From: Aquabacterium sp. A3
GTDB lineage: Bacteria; Pseudomonadota; Gammaproteobacteria; Burkholderiales; Burkholderiaceae_C
Assembly: GCF_038069945.1 (NCBI RefSeq)
Contig: NZ_JBBPEV010000001.1
Span: 868,001 to 932,000 of the forward strand
DNA: 64,000 nt
Reading direction: 5' to 3'
In this document: positions 1 to 8,712 of the stretch, in pieces
Position numbering within the stretch: position 1 is the first letter of the stretch
How the letters are laid out: each line of letters starts with the position of its first letter
Position numbers and translations under genes: made by a program
The notes under the pieces: model-generated
Told to the model about the DNA's origin: nothing
The model's database searches: none
What the model saw: only the letters and a program-made list of their open reading frames with translations

Positions 1-109
1 AGGGTGCTCCACCAGGCCCGGGATCAGACACCATCAAGGTGATGCGAACCCCTCCTGCTCTAGGCACCGAACCGCAACACTAGCGCATACAAGCGAACGG
101 AGAAGCGTC

Positions 110-343
110 ATGGCACGCGTCTGTCAAATCACGGGCAAGGGCCCGATGGTCGGGAACAATGTGTCCCACGCCAACAACAAGACCAAGCGTCGTTTCCTGC
201 CCAACCTGCAGTACCGCCGTTTCTGGGTCGAAAGCGAAAACCGCTGGGTTCGTCTGCGCGTCAGCGCCGCCGGCCTGCGCCTGGTTGACAAGGTGGGCAT
301 CGATCAGGTTCTGTCGGACCTGCGCGCCCGCGGCGAACTGTGA
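110..343 (+). CDS. rpmB: 50S ribosomal protein L28
   Basis: Structural protein of the large ribosomal subunit, 77 residues, the usual length for bacterial L28. The N-terminus [20 protein letters not shown] and the following [13 protein letters not shown] stretch are the family signature. The ATG is preceded by a GGAG ribosome binding site (GGAGAAGCGTC-ATG). The L33 gene begins 16 bases after the stop, the usual rpmB-rpmG pair, so both are probably translated from one mRNA. Confidence 0.98.
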   Translation: MARVCQITGKGPMVGNNVSHANNKTKRRFLPNLQYRRFWVESENRWVRLRVSAAGLRLVDKVGIDQVLSDLRARGEL

Positions 344-359
344 TCTGAAGGAGTGAACC

Positions 360-530
360 ATGGCTGCTAAAGGCGGACGCGAAAAGATCAAGCTGGAATC
401 CACTGCGGGTACCGGCCACTTCTACACCACGGCCAAGAACAAGAAGACCACGCCCGAAAAGCTGGAATTCATGAAGTTCGACCCCAAGGCCCGCAAGCAC
501 GTGCTGTACAAGGAAGTGAAGCTGAAGTAA
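360..530 (+). CDS. rpmG: 50S ribosomal protein L33
   Basis: Large-subunit ribosomal protein of 56 residues, beginning [20 protein letters not shown] and ending [11 protein letters not shown], typical of the proteobacterial cysteine-free L33. No zinc-binding cysteine pairs are present, so this is the zinc-independent form. An AAGGAG ribosome binding site lies just before the ATG, and a strong hairpin terminator follows the stop by 18 bases, closing a two-gene rpmB-rpmG unit. Confidence 0.97.
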   Translation: MAAKGGREKIKLESTAGTGHFYTTAKNKKTTPEKLEFMKFDPKARKHVLYKEVKLK

Positions 531-548
531 TTCAGGCCTCACCCTCTG

Positions 549-580
549 AAAACCCGCCCTGGTTCGCCACGGCGGGTTTT
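549..580 (+). terminator. Rho-independent terminator of rpmB-rpmG
   Basis: A ten-base-pair stem, AAAACCCGCC (549-558) with GGCGGGTTTT (571-580), closes a 12-base loop and runs into TTTTTT. It stands directly after rpmG on the plus strand. Confidence 0.9.
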
Positions 581-635
581 TTATTGCCCATGCATGACCC
601 CACCACACACACCCAGCATCTGGCACCCACAAAAA

Positions 636-653
636 AGCCGCCCGAAGGCGGCT
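636..653 (-). terminator. Rho-independent terminator of the desaturase gene
   Basis: Read on the minus strand: AGCCGCC-TTCG-GGCGGCT followed by TTTTT, a seven-pair stem with a stable UUCG-type tetraloop. It lies 23 bases past the stop of the minus-strand desaturase gene. Confidence 0.85.
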
Positions 654-676
654 GAGGGAAGCAAGGTGACTCGGGC

Positions 677-1903
677 TCAGGCGTGTGCAGCGCGCAGCTT
701 GCGAGAAAACTCTTGCAAAGCCTGGATGCCGCTGGCCTCTGCCTGGTGACACCAGGCCTGCAGATCATGAACCAACTGCTCTGCAGAAACGTTCGTGCGG
801 GTCCACAGGGCGCGAAGTTCTTCGCGCATGGCCAGAAGTTTGGCCAGCTGGGGGTTGTCTGCGCAAGCGTCTGCCACCTGTTGCTGCATGCCCACCGGCA
901 TCTGCTCCACATCCCGGTGCAACCAACGGCGCACCTTGGCCAGACGCAGCGCAGCGCCGGTTTCTCCGGTGGCCTTCAAACGGTCCATTTCAGCACGGCA
1001 GGCCATGCGCACCTCGCGGGCATAGCGGGCCATCAGCTCATAGCGGTTGGCCACAATGGCCTCCAGGGTCTTGGCGTCGGCCACTGGCTTGATGTCACCC
1101 AACTGCAGGCGCGGGGGTGTCTTGCGCACCTTGGCCAGGCCCAGCATTTCCATCCCGCGGATGTATCCCCAGCCGATGTCGAACTCGTAAGGCTTGACGG
1201 AGAGCTTGGCGGAGGTGGGGTAGGTGTGGTGGTTGTTGTGCAACTCTTCACCGCCAATGATGATGCCCCACGGAGAGATGTTGGTGGAGGCGTCCGGGGC
1301 CTCGAAGTTGCGGTAGCCCCACCAGTGGCCCAGGCCATTGATGATGCCGGCAGCGGTGACCGGGATCCACAGCATCTGCACAGCCCACACGGTGATGCCG
1401 ATGGCACCAAACAGGGCCAGGTCGATGGCGAGCATGATCCACACGCCCCAAACGGCGCGCGGGGTGTACAACTTGCGCTCCAGCCAATCGTCTGGCGTGT
1501 TGTGACCAAACTTCTTCAAGGTGTCGGCATTCGCCGCCTCGACGGCATACAGCTCGCGGCCTTGCAGCAGCACGGTCTTGATGCCATGAGCGACCGGGCT
1601 GTGGGGGTCTTCTGCGGTTTCGCACTTGGCGTGGTGCTTGCGATGCACAGCCACCCATTGCTTGGTGACGGTGGCCGTGGTCAGCCACAGCCAGAAACGG
1701 AAGAAGTGAGACGGGGCGGCGTGCAGCTCCAGTGAGCGGTGTGCCTGCGCACGGTGCAGGAAGATCGTGACAGATGCGATGGTGATGTGCGTCAGCACCA
1801 GGGTGTAGAGCACCACCTGCCACCAACTGGCGTCGGTGAGCCCGGAGGCGGCCCATTGAACCAGGGCATCATGCACCGGACTGGACAGGAAAAAATCGAA
1901 CAT
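677..1903 (-). CDS. acyl-CoA / fatty acid desaturase
   Basis: Integral membrane di-iron desaturase (408 residues) that would introduce a double bond into acyl chains to adjust membrane fluidity. The three histidine clusters that hold the two irons are visible: HRAQAH (residues 50-55), HRKHH (87-91) and HNNHH (222-226). Hydrophobic segments lie around residues 28-48 and 65-80 and between boxes two and three. The C-terminal ~130 residues are hydrophilic and helical, longer than in minimal delta-9 desaturases. Single gene with its own terminator. Acyl-CoA versus phospholipid substrate cannot be told from sequence. Confidence 0.9.
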   Translation of the reverse strand: MFDFFLSSPVHDALVQWAASGLTDASWWQVVLYTLVLTHITIASVTIFLHRAQAHRSLELHAAPSHFFRFWLWLTTATVTKQWVAVHRKHHAKCETAEDPHSPVAHGIKTVLLQGRELYAVEAANADTLKKFGHNTPDDWLERKLYTPRAVWGVWIMLAIDLALFGAIGITVWAVQMLWIPVTAAGIINGLGHWWGYRNFEAPDASTNISPWGIIIGGEELHNNHHTYPTSAKLSVKPYEFDIGWGYIRGMEMLGLAKVRKTPPRLQLGDIKPVADAKTLEAIVANRYELMARYAREVRMACRAEMDRLKATGETGAALRLAKVRRWLHRDVEQMPVGMQQQVADACADNPQLAKLLAMREELRALWTRTNVSAEQLVHDLQAWCHQAEASGIQALQEFSRKLRAAHA

Positions 1904-1930
1904 GCTGGACTACCTGTGAGAGGACGCGCG

Positions 1931-1936
1931 ATTGTA
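1931..1936 (-). promoter_or_regulatory. candidate -10 element of the desaturase gene
   Basis: Minus-strand TACAAT, preceded by GCC, lies 27 bases before the desaturase ATG. No convincing -35 hexamer is visible at 16-18 bases, so this rests on the -10 match alone. Confidence 0.35.
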
Positions 1937-1972
1937 GGCGCTGACGGTGAATGAAGCTTGCCCCAGAACAAA

Positions 1973-2003
1973 GGGGTGTGCATGCCCCAGGCACGCACAC
2001 CCC
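1973..2003 (-). terminator. hairpin after the porin/binding-protein operon
   Basis: GGGGTGTGC (1973-1981) pairs perfectly with GCACACCCC (1995-2003) over a 13-base loop. On the minus strand the stem is followed by TTTGTT, a weak T-tract, so it may end the operon whose last stop is at 2026. The stem is strong; the terminator call is moderate. Confidence 0.55.
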
Positions 2004-2025
2004 CTGTCAGACCGTGAAATCCTGA

Positions 2026-2457
2026 TCACTCGACGACCAGAACGACCTTGACGCTGGCGTCCACCGCCGACTGTTCGATGTAGCCGATGGCGTCCACGTT
2101 GCCCGCCACGTGCTTTTTGACATCGGCCGCCGATGACAGTTCGCGCGGCGGCGTGGCCTTGCCAGAGAAGGTCAGGCGGGCCCAGGTGGCCTTGACCTGT
2201 GCCGAGGTCTTGCCGGCGGCCTTGCTGTAGAACTGCTCGCGGATCGCATTGGATTCAGGCAGGTCGGCCGGCTGGGCCGTGGCACCAGAGGGGAGCTGAG
2301 CGCTCTTGCCCATGAAGATGGCCGACACCTGGTCGGGCGTCATGGAGGCCAAAGGGCTCTTGGGGTTGACGATGACGGCGATCTGAGCCGATGCGGCCTG
2401 GGCCATCACCAGCAGGCTGGCGGCCACCAGGGTGTGAAGGGTGTGCTTGGTTTTCAT
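2026..2457 (-). CDS. small periplasmic phosphate-binding-protein-like protein
   Basis: Secreted protein of 143 residues with a clear signal peptide (hydrophobic core near residues 10-22, cleavage likely after AQAASA). The mature part, beginning QIAVIVNPKSPLASMTPDQV, has the VNPxSPxxxMTxxQVxxIFxGK pattern of PstS-like (PBP-type) domains, but it is only about half a normal solute-binding protein. No transporter permease or ATPase gene is nearby, so uptake is not supported. It follows the porin-like gene by 19 bases, a pairing that suggests joint work in the envelope. Ligand unknown. Confidence 0.7.
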   Translation of the reverse strand: MKTKHTLHTLVAASLLVMAQAASAQIAVIVNPKSPLASMTPDQVSAIFMGKSAQLPSGATAQPADLPESNAIREQFYSKAAGKTSAQVKATWARLTFSGKATPPRELSSAADVKKHVAGNVDAIGYIEQSAVDASVKVVLVVE

Positions 2458-2476
2458 GATGTGTGCTCCCTTCGAC

Positions 2477-3805
2477 TCAGAACACGAAGTCGACCGAGAG
2501 GGTCACGACGTTGATGGACTTCTTGGCGTTCAGGAAGGTGCTGCCGGTAGCCACATCCCTCAGCGGGTCGGCTGCCAGGAACATGCCGTACGAATCGACG
2601 GGCTTGCTGATGTGGTCGTACTGGGCCTTGATGGCCAGACCGGGCTTGGCATCCCAACGAACACCTACCGTGGCCGTCTTTTGGGAAACCTTTTGGGTGT
2701 TAAGGGTGGCTTGAACACCATTAACTGCCGTAGTCAGCGGAGAGTTGACCGCAGGCACGGTTGCATTGGGATCATCAACTTTTACCTTGCCATATCCCAG
2801 ATAAGGTAGCCAAGCACCAAAGCGATATCCAATCGTTGTATACCAACCTGTGGTGTCCGAGACGTAGCCGCCATCTATCCGGCGCTTCGTGTACTCAGCG
2901 GCCACCACGATGTTATTTTGATCGTACGACAGGCCCACTCCAGTAAATGAGGCATCTGTATCCGCCTGGGTCACGGTAGCGGCCAAAGCCGCCGCATCAC
3001 TGGCGGCCGTTGGGAAAAACGCATTGATTGGTCCGGCAGTACCCGCAATGACAGGCGCCAACCCCGCCTTGATAGTATTGGAGGAGGCGGAGCTGATGGT
3101 CAGCTTGCCGCGAACATGTCCAAGTCGCAGCATCAAGCCGTTGTCCAACTCAGCAAGGAAATTCAAGCCCGTGAGACCTTTCAGTTTGATCTGGGCGGGA
3201 GTTGCAGGCGAGCCATCACTGAACAAGGCATTCGCATAATCCGCATTGGCTTCACCATACAAGGCGCTCGACGTAAGCGTCACCGATCCAAGCGAGAGCT
3301 GGTGGGTCGCGTCCACGCCCTCAAAATTACTGACAGGCACTTGCGCATACACGTCCAGCGGCGGCCGCACGGTGGTGTTGGCGTAGCCCACGTCGCGGAA
3401 ATCCGAGATCATGAAGAAAGGCGCGCCCATGCGGCCGGCTCGGAAGGACAGCGAAGGCATCGCCTGCCACTTCACAAAAGCCCATTCAAAGGTGGGGATG
3501 TAGTCGCCGTCAGCGTCGTACTTGGCCATGATCTGGCCGGTACCGGACACCGTGTCGGTGATCTTGTAGGTGCCTTGCACCGCGATCTTGGAGTCGGGAT
3601 TCAGGCTCCCTGACTTCTTTGATCCGCCGCCCTGCCCTTTGTAATTGAAGTAGACGTCGTCGGTGGACGCGCGGCTGTAGCCGATCGTGCCAAACCCCGA
3701 CATGCGGAATTTGCCATCGGGTGAGGTGTAGTCGGCTTGCGCACTCATGCAGGCGAGCAATGCCGCGGCAGCCAGGGGCAGGCGCCGAAGTTTCTTGTAG
3801 GACAT
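2477..3805 (-). CDS. putative outer-membrane porin
   Basis: Predicted beta-barrel of 442 residues. It has a signal peptide (MSYKKLRRLPLAAAALLACM, cleavage near SAQA), many alternating strands, and a terminal phenylalanine (LSVDFVF) of the kind recognised by the BAM machinery. The ATG at 3805 is chosen because GAGGAG lies seven bases upstream; a longer reading from TTG at 3820 would include that ribosome binding site. The N-terminal half (FRMSGFGTIGYSRAS; FRAGRMGAPFF) differs from the two trimeric porins at 60-62 kb, so it is another porin family. The middle third is visibly more AT-rich than its flanks. Substrate unknown. Confidence 0.75.
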   Translation of the reverse strand: MSYKKLRRLPLAAAALLACMSAQADYTSPDGKFRMSGFGTIGYSRASTDDVYFNYKGQGGGSKKSGSLNPDSKIAVQGTYKITDTVSGTGQIMAKYDADGDYIPTFEWAFVKWQAMPSLSFRAGRMGAPFFMISDFRDVGYANTTVRPPLDVYAQVPVSNFEGVDATHQLSLGSVTLTSSALYGEANADYANALFSDGSPATPAQIKLKGLTGLNFLAELDNGLMLRLGHVRGKLTISSASSNTIKAGLAPVIAGTAGPINAFFPTAASDAAALAATVTQADTDASFTGVGLSYDQNNIVVAAEYTKRRIDGGYVSDTTGWYTTIGYRFGAWLPYLGYGKVKVDDPNATVPAVNSPLTTAVNGVQATLNTQKVSQKTATVGVRWDAKPGLAIKAQYDHISKPVDSYGMFLAADPLRDVATGSTFLNAKKSINVVTLSVDFVF

Positions 3806-4010
3806 GGAGGGACTCCTCAACTAGGTTGATGGTGTGCCGCGGCCCATCCATCGCTCCCACCACAGCCGGAAGACGTGTCAGACCGAATGCACAACCACTT
3901 TGCCGAAGGGCTCAGCGGTTGTCGTCAGGGTAGTGATCCCACTTGACAGCGAATGTCCGAAAAGGCCCTTGCGCAGTGTGCAATTCCGCACATTCAGGCG
4001 CTCAAGAGGC
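3806..4010. other. intergenic region between plsC end and porin start
   Basis: 205 bases holding the porin's upstream region. The porin ribosome binding site is at its low end. I see a weak inverted repeat (ACAACC near 3890 and GGTTGT near 3915) but no convincing promoter or terminator. Confidence 0.5.
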
Positions 4011-4808
4011 TCAGGCCGCCAGTTGCAGCGCCATCTCTTGGTGAAGAAGTGTTGCCAGGGCGCGACGATCCGCATGTGACACCGAGTGCGCGGCCAAAAG
4101 ACTGACGTGAATAGTCACCTTTTTGGCGCTGACCACCCACCAAAGGGATTGCATGAGCGTCATGTCACCCACATAGGCCGGGGAAGGACTGAATCGGTGC
4201 AAGGGGTCGCTGTACCGGATCACCACCGGCTGCACCGGCACCTGCGCGTCAATGGCCGACTGCAGCAGGTTGGGATGGAAATGCATGAGGTGATCCCCAG
4301 GGCCCGTCGTGCCCTCGGGAAACACCGCCACCGTGTCGCCATCTTTCATGGCCTGAGACATCAGGCCCAGCACCCGCATGGCGTCGCGTCGGCGCTCCCG
4401 CACCAGGTACAGTGTGCCGGCGTAAGTGACCAGGCGCCCGATCAGAGGCCAGTGCGCCACCTCGGCCTTGGACACAAAGCGCGAAGGCACGACCGCATTG
4501 ATGGCCACGATGTCCAGCCAGGAGACATGGTTGGACACCACCAGCTTGGCCCCCGGCCTGGGCTGCCCCTCCACGCGCAGATGCAAACCGAGGATGCGCA
4601 GCAGCTGGCCTGACCAGGCCCGGTTGGCAGCGTCTCGTTGTGACCGCGACAAGCCTTCCCAGACGGTGTAGCTTTTGGCCAGCGCCAGCAGCACATGCAG
4701 CAGCACCCTGAACAGCCGCCACGACGCCACCAACACCGACAGCGGCCACGGCCAACGGGAGCGCTGAACGCCCTGCCAGGCGGCCATCTCAGGCTGCTCG
4801 GCGCTCAT
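4011..4808 (-). CDS. plsC: 1-acyl-sn-glycerol-3-phosphate acyltransferase family protein
   Basis: Membrane-associated acyltransferase (265 residues) expected to convert lysophosphatidate to phosphatidate or to acylate a related lysolipid. The family motifs are present: NHVSWLD (catalytic His and Asp) and FPEGTT (substrate binding), after an N-terminal hydrophobic anchor (LSVLVASWRLFRVLLHVLLA). The ATG at 4808 overlaps the stop of the upstream dihydroorotase homologue as ATGA, pointing to translational coupling; a start at 4829 would add seven residues with no support. It is the last gene of the yqgE-to-plsC unit, and the link to pyrimidine genes is probably only transcriptional. Confidence 0.88.
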   Translation of the reverse strand: MSAEQPEMAAWQGVQRSRWPWPLSVLVASWRLFRVLLHVLLALAKSYTVWEGLSRSQRDAANRAWSGQLLRILGLHLRVEGQPRPGAKLVVSNHVSWLDIVAINAVVPSRFVSKAEVAHWPLIGRLVTYAGTLYLVRERRRDAMRVLGLMSQAMKDGDTVAVFPEGTTGPGDHLMHFHPNLLQSAIDAQVPVQPVVIRYSDPLHRFSPSPAYVGDMTLMQSLWWVVSAKKVTIHVSLLAAHSVSHADRRALATLLHQEMALQLAA

Positions 4809-6148
4809 GCGCGGGCCACGCGCGGGCACTCATGTGCCACCTGCCCGGCGACCAAGGTGGTGCGCACGCGCCCCGCGAGCTCGAAGCCGGTGATCTCAAA
4901 CGCAAACGGCGTGTGCTTGCCCTGGCTGATGAGCCCCTCGGGCTGCACCACCCAGCGCTCTGCGGGGTCGAACAGCACCAGGTCGGCCACGCCACCTTGA
5001 ACAAGCCGCCCGGCGCTGGACGCCAGCGAACCCAGGGCCTCACCCAAGACCTTGACGGGCCCCTGCGTCACCACCGACAGGGCGCGCCGCAAGGCGGCGG
5101 GCTCGGGCTGATCGCGCTCATCGGCCCCGGCCCACTTCAGGGCCAGGCTCAGCAGCAGCTCCAGCCCGGTGCCACCCGGCGTGGCCTCACCGAAGGGCAG
5201 CGTTTTCTCGTCGGCATCCACCGGCGTGTGGTCAGACACCAGCGCGTCGATGGTGCCGTCGGCCAGGCCGGCCTGCAGCGCGTCGCGGTCACGCCCCTGG
5301 CGCAGCGGCGGTGTCACGCGCATGGCGGGGTTGAAGTAGCCGATGTCCACATCGGTCAGCATCAGGGAATTGATGCTCACATCGGCCGTGATGGGCAGCC
5401 CATCCTTCTTGGCCTGGCGCACCAGTTCCACCCCCGCTGCGCTGGACAGGCGACACAGGTGCACGCGGGCGCCAGTGGCCCGCACCAGTTCGATGATGGT
5501 GCTCAGGGCGATGGTTTCGGCGGCCACGGGCACGCCCGCCAGGCCCAGGCGGGTGGCCACGGCACCACTGGCCGCCACCCCCTTGCCGAGCCAGGCATCC
5601 TGCGGACGCAGCCACACCGAGTAGCCGAAGGTGGCCGCGTATTGCAGCGCCCGCTGCAGCACCTGGGTGTTGGCAATGGCCGACTCGGCCTGCGAGAACC
5701 CCACGCAACCGGCCTCGGTCAGCTCGGCCATTTCAGTGAGGGCCTCACCTTGCAGGCCGCGCGTCAAGGCCCCCAGGGGGAACAGGCGGCAGCGGCTCAG
5801 TTTGCGCGCGCGCAGCTTGAGCATCTCCACCAAGCCGGGCTCGTCCAGCGTGGGGTCGGTGTCGGGCAGGCAGACCACGCTGGTCACGCCGCCGGCCGCC
5901 GCCGCCGCCAACTCGGATTCGAGCATGCCTTTTTGTTCGTAGCCCGGCTCGCGCAGGCGCGCGGCCAGGTCCACCAGGCCAGGGGCCACGATCAGGCCCG
6001 AGGCATCGATGGTGCGGTCGGCCACGAAGTCGGCGCTCACCTGCCCGATGGCACTGATGCGCCCGGAGGTGATGGCCAGGTCACCGACCTGGTCCAGGCC
6101 GGAAGCGGGGTCGACCAGGCGACCGTTTTGGATCAGGATGGTGCTCAT
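4805..6148 (-). CDS. pyrC': dihydroorotase-like protein PyrC' (predicted catalytically inactive)
   Basis: Amidohydrolase-fold homologue of dihydroorotase, 447 residues. The metal site is gone. The HxH of the DxHxHLREPG signature reads LAARLREPG (Ala62, Arg64). The later metal histidine in the (C)HVS segment is arginine (HLCRLSS). The TPHHLLLT histidine is replaced (VSINSLMLT). In the DHAPH segment the Asp remains but the final His does not (SDHTPVD). In Pseudomonas the pyrC' next to pyrB encodes a non-catalytic partner required for aspartate transcarbamoylase assembly, and the same neighbour order here supports that role. Its ATG overlaps the pyrB stop (ATGA). A true dihydroorotase should be encoded elsewhere. 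Confidence 0.88.
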   Translation of the reverse strand: MSTILIQNGRLVDPASGLDQVGDLAITSGRISAIGQVSADFVADRTIDASGLIVAPGLVDLAARLREPGYEQKGMLESELAAAAAGGVTSVVCLPDTDPTLDEPGLVEMLKLRARKLSRCRLFPLGALTRGLQGEALTEMAELTEAGCVGFSQAESAIANTQVLQRALQYAATFGYSVWLRPQDAWLGKGVAASGAVATRLGLAGVPVAAETIALSTIIELVRATGARVHLCRLSSAAGVELVRQAKKDGLPITADVSINSLMLTDVDIGYFNPAMRVTPPLRQGRDRDALQAGLADGTIDALVSDHTPVDADEKTLPFGEATPGGTGLELLLSLALKWAGADERDQPEPAALRRALSVVTQGPVKVLGEALGSLASSAGRLVQGGVADLVLFDPAERWVVQPEGLISQGKHTPFAFEITGFELAGRVRTTLVAGQVAHECPRVARA

Positions 6149-7128
6149 GCTTCGTTGCCCGCAATGATGGACATCACCGCCATGCGCACGGCGATGCCGA
6201 AGGTGACCTGCGGCAGGATGACGCTTTGCCGGCCATCGGCCACCGACGAGGCGATCTCGACGCCCCGGTTGATGGGCCCGGGGTGCATGACGATGGCGTC
6301 AGGCTTGGCCAGGGCCAGCTTGTCTTCCGTGAGGCCAAAGGCCTTGAAGAACTCGCCCGAACTGGGCAGCATGCCGCCGCTCATGCGCTCGTTTTGCAGG
6401 CGCAACATGATGATGACGTCGGCATCGCGGATGCCCTCTTCCATGCTGTGGCACACGCGCACGCCCATCTCGCGCAGATCGCCCGGCACCAGGGTGCGAG
6501 GGCCGACCACGCGCACCTCGGGCACACCCAGGGTGGTCAGCGCGTGGATGTTGGAGCGCGCCACGCGCGAGTGAACGATGTCCCCCACCACGGCCACCGT
6601 CAGGTTGGTGAAGTCTTTTTTGTAATGCCGGATGGTGTACATGTCCAGCAAGGCCTGGGTGGGGTGCGCATGGCGACCGTCACCGGCGTTGACCACGTGC
6701 ACGTGGGGCGCCACATGCTGAGCGATCAGGTAAGGCGCGCCCGATTCGCTATGGCGCACCACGAACATGTCGGCGCTCATGGCGCTGAGGTTGGCGATGG
6801 TGTCGAGCAGGCTCTCGCCCTTGGAGGCCGACGAACGCGCGATGTCCAGGTTGATGACGTCGGCGCTCAGGCGCTTGGCCGCGATCTCGAAGGTGGTGCG
6901 GGTGCGGGTGCTGTTCTCGAAGAACAGATTGAACACGCTCTTGCCGCGCAGCAAGGGCACCTTTTTGACTTCGCGCTCGTTGACGCTGACGAACTGCTCG
7001 GCCGTGTCCAGGATCTGATGGATGATGGCCTTGGGCAGGCCCTCGGTGGAGAGCAGGTGAATCAACTCACCGTTCTTGTTGAGTTGGGGATTGCGCTGGG
7101 GCTTTCTGATGGGCAGGGAGGTGGTCAT
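6145..7128 (-). CDS. pyrB: aspartate carbamoyltransferase catalytic subunit
   Basis: Cytosolic enzyme joining carbamoyl phosphate and aspartate to N-carbamoyl-aspartate, the first committed step of pyrimidine synthesis. Family motifs seen: [12 protein letters not shown] (carbamoyl-phosphate loop), [14 protein letters not shown], and [10 protein letters not shown]. An N-terminal extension of about 20 residues ([20 protein letters not shown]) resembles the Pseudomonas class A enzyme, which assembles with PyrC'. The ATG at 7128 is preferred over GTG at 7131 because the GAGAGG ribosome binding site is better spaced; it overlaps the pyrR stop by one base. No pyrI regulatory chain is present. Confidence 0.97.
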   Translation of the reverse strand: MTTSLPIRKPQRNPQLNKNGELIHLLSTEGLPKAIIHQILDTAEQFVSVNEREVKKVPLLRGKSVFNLFFENSTRTRTTFEIAAKRLSADVINLDIARSSASKGESLLDTIANLSAMSADMFVVRHSESGAPYLIAQHVAPHVHVVNAGDGRHAHPTQALLDMYTIRHYKKDFTNLTVAVVGDIVHSRVARSNIHALTTLGVPEVRVVGPRTLVPGDLREMGVRVCHSMEEGIRDADVIIMLRLQNERMSGGMLPSSGEFFKAFGLTEDKLALAKPDAIVMHPGPINRGVEIASSVADGRQSVILPQVTFGIAVRMAVMSIIAGNEA

Positions 7129-7637
7129 CACACCCTCTCGAAATGGAACTGGAAGCGGCCGTCCTCGGCCCGGTCGAGCGACACGCGCTCTTCAGCAGGC
7201 AGGGTGATGCGGGCGGCAGAGTAAGCAGGCTCGATGGGCAGTTCACGACCACCGCGATCGACCAGCACCGCCAGGGTCACACTGGCTGGCCGACCAAAAT
7301 CGAACAATTCATTGATCACGGCCCGCGTGGTGCGTCCCGTGTAAAGCACATCGTCGATCAGCAAGATGCGCTGACCTTCCACCTCAAAAGGCAACTGCGT
7401 GGCGTCCTTGCTGGCCACCATGCCACGAGAGCTGAAATCATCGCGGTGAAGGGCCGACGAAATCACACCATGCGGGGTGCTCAGGCCCAGGTCCTGATTG
7501 AGGCGCTCGGCCAACCAGGCGCCCCCCGACCACACGCCCACCAGCACGGTGTCGGGCGTGACCAGGCGACGCACGCCGGCCAGCAGGTTGGTGTAAAGCG
7601 CCTCGGCGTCCAGGCGCAGGGTGTGGGGGGTGTTCAC
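7128..7637 (-). CDS. pyrR: PyrR: pyrimidine regulatory protein / uracil phosphoribosyltransferase
   Basis: Phosphoribosyltransferase-fold protein of 169 residues. The PRPP-binding loop [13 protein letters not shown] is at residues 91-103 and the PyrR-typical segment RDDFSSRG near 65-72. PyrR proteins bind pyr mRNA in Gram-positives and often have uracil phosphoribosyltransferase activity; in Pseudomonas pyrR lies upstream of pyrB as here. The GTG start at 7637 immediately follows the ruvX stop, with AGGAGAGG inside the ruvX 3' end as ribosome binding site. No attenuator is visible before pyrB because the genes overlap, so RNA-level control at this site is unlikely. Confidence 0.92.
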   Translation of the reverse strand: MNTPHTLRLDAEALYTNLLAGVRRLVTPDTVLVGVWSGGAWLAERLNQDLGLSTPHGVISSALHRDDFSSRGMVASKDATQLPFEVEGQRILLIDDVLYTGRTTRAVINELFDFGRPASVTLAVLVDRGGRELPIEPAYSAARITLPAEERVSLDRAEDGRFQFHFERV

Positions 7638-8075
7638 TCAAGCCTCTCCTTGCGGGCTGCCGGACCCTGGGGCGGACAGCGCGTTGAAATACTGTTGCAG
7701 GATGATGGCCGCCGAGGCCGCATCCAGATCACGGGCGCCACCGGCCTGTGCCTCGGTGGTGGAGTAACGTTCGTCGACTTCGATGACGGGACGTTGAAAA
7801 CGCCCGGCCAGTTGGCGGCCAAACTTGCGCGCGCGAACCGTGTTGTCGTGCTCGGCGCCATCGGGGTGAAAAGGCACCCCCACCACCAGCGCATCCGGAC
7901 ACCACTCGGCTATCAACTGGCCGATGGCCTTGAAGCGTGCATCGCCCTCGACGGCGATCGTACGCAAAGGCTGGGCCTGACGCATCAAGCTGTTGCCCGT
8001 GGCCACCCCCACCCGCTTGAGCCCGAAGTCAAACGCCAGGAATGTCTGGACCGGTCCGGTGCTGGCCAGGCTCAT
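7638..8075 (-). CDS. ruvX: putative pre-16S rRNA nuclease / RuvX (YqgF family)
   Basis: RNase H-fold nuclease of 145 residues. Catalytic acidic positions are seen in [16 protein letters not shown] (residues ~12-27), DERYSTTEA and [10 protein letters not shown]. Family members process the 5' end of 16S rRNA; an older proposal is Holliday-junction resolution. The start overlaps the yqgE stop as ATGA, a very common yqgE-yqgF arrangement in proteobacteria. Confidence 0.93.
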   Translation of the reverse strand: MSLASTGPVQTFLAFDFGLKRVGVATGNSLMRQAQPLRTIAVEGDARFKAIGQLIAEWCPDALVVGVPFHPDGAEHDNTVRARKFGRQLAGRFQRPVIEVDERYSTTEAQAGGARDLDAASAAIILQQYFNALSAPGSGSPQGEA

Positions 8076-8659
8076 GCGTGGCCCGCCTCACCCATCAGAA
8101 AGCTCCGATCAACCCCCAGCAGTGACAGCGCCTGGTCATAGCGTTGCTCGATCGGCGTGTCAAAGATCAGTTCGGGTTGCGCCGCGACGGTCAGCCAGCC
8201 ATTGCGGCCGATTTCCTCTTCCAGCTGCCCCGCACTCCAGCCCGAGTACCCCAGGGCCACAAACACCTTGCGGGGCCCTGCGCCGTGCGACAAGGCCTCC
8301 AGCACATCGCGCGAGGTGGTCATCTCCAGGCCACCGTCAATCTTGAGGGTGGACGCGTAGTGCCCGCCTTCTTCGTCCAGCCGCTCGTGCAGCACGAAAC
8401 CACGTTCGGTCTGCACGGGCCCTCCGTAAAACACCGGGGCCTCGTTGAGGTCGTCTCGCGCCAGTTTGAGGTCAACCTTCTCGAAGAGCTTGGTCAGCGC
8501 GATCTCCGTGGGACGATTGATGACGAGGCCCAAAGCGCCTCGCTCATTGTGTTCACACAGGTACACCACGGTGCCGGCAAAATGGTCATCGCGCATGCTG
8601 GGCATGGCAATGAGAAACTGATTGGTCAGGTCGATGGGATGTGATGAGCCGGCAGACAT
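8072..8659 (-). CDS. yqgE: YqgE/AlgH family protein
   Basis: Conserved cytosolic protein of 195 residues with the family's signature stretches: [11 protein letters not shown] near the N-terminus, [10 protein letters not shown], and VFYGGPV. Biochemical function is unestablished; AlgH was first linked to alginate regulation in Pseudomonas. First gene of the minus-strand unit reaching to plsC. The ATG is supported by family alignment; a TAAAAT hexamer lies exactly six bases upstream, so the mRNA may start at or next to this codon. Confidence 0.93.
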   Translation of the reverse strand: MSAGSSHPIDLTNQFLIAMPSMRDDHFAGTVVYLCEHNERGALGLVINRPTEIALTKLFEKVDLKLARDDLNEAPVFYGGPVQTERGFVLHERLDEEGGHYASTLKIDGGLEMTTSRDVLEALSHGAGPRKVFVALGYSGWSAGQLEEEIGRNGWLTVAAQPELIFDTPIEQRYDQALSLLGVDRSFLMGEAGHA

Positions 8660-8665
8660 CCCCCG

Positions 8666-8671
8666 ATTTTA
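8666..8671 (-). promoter_or_regulatory. -10-like TAAAAT six bases before yqgE ATG
   Basis: Minus-strand TAAAAT is followed by CGGGGG and the yqgE ATG. A normal initiation point six to eight bases after the hexamer would fall at the start codon. No good -35 is visible. Confidence 0.4.
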
Positions 8672-8712
8672 GTCGCCCTGCCCTCTTTCGCCACGAACAT
8701 GATCACAACACC

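Noticed and set aside
1..109. Promoter of rpmB
   Set aside because: The GGAG ribosome binding site is clear, but no -10/-35 pair could be recognised in the 109 bases available.
4805..6148. Active dihydroorotase
   Set aside because: All recognisable metal-binding histidines are replaced, so the catalytic reading is not supported despite clear homology.
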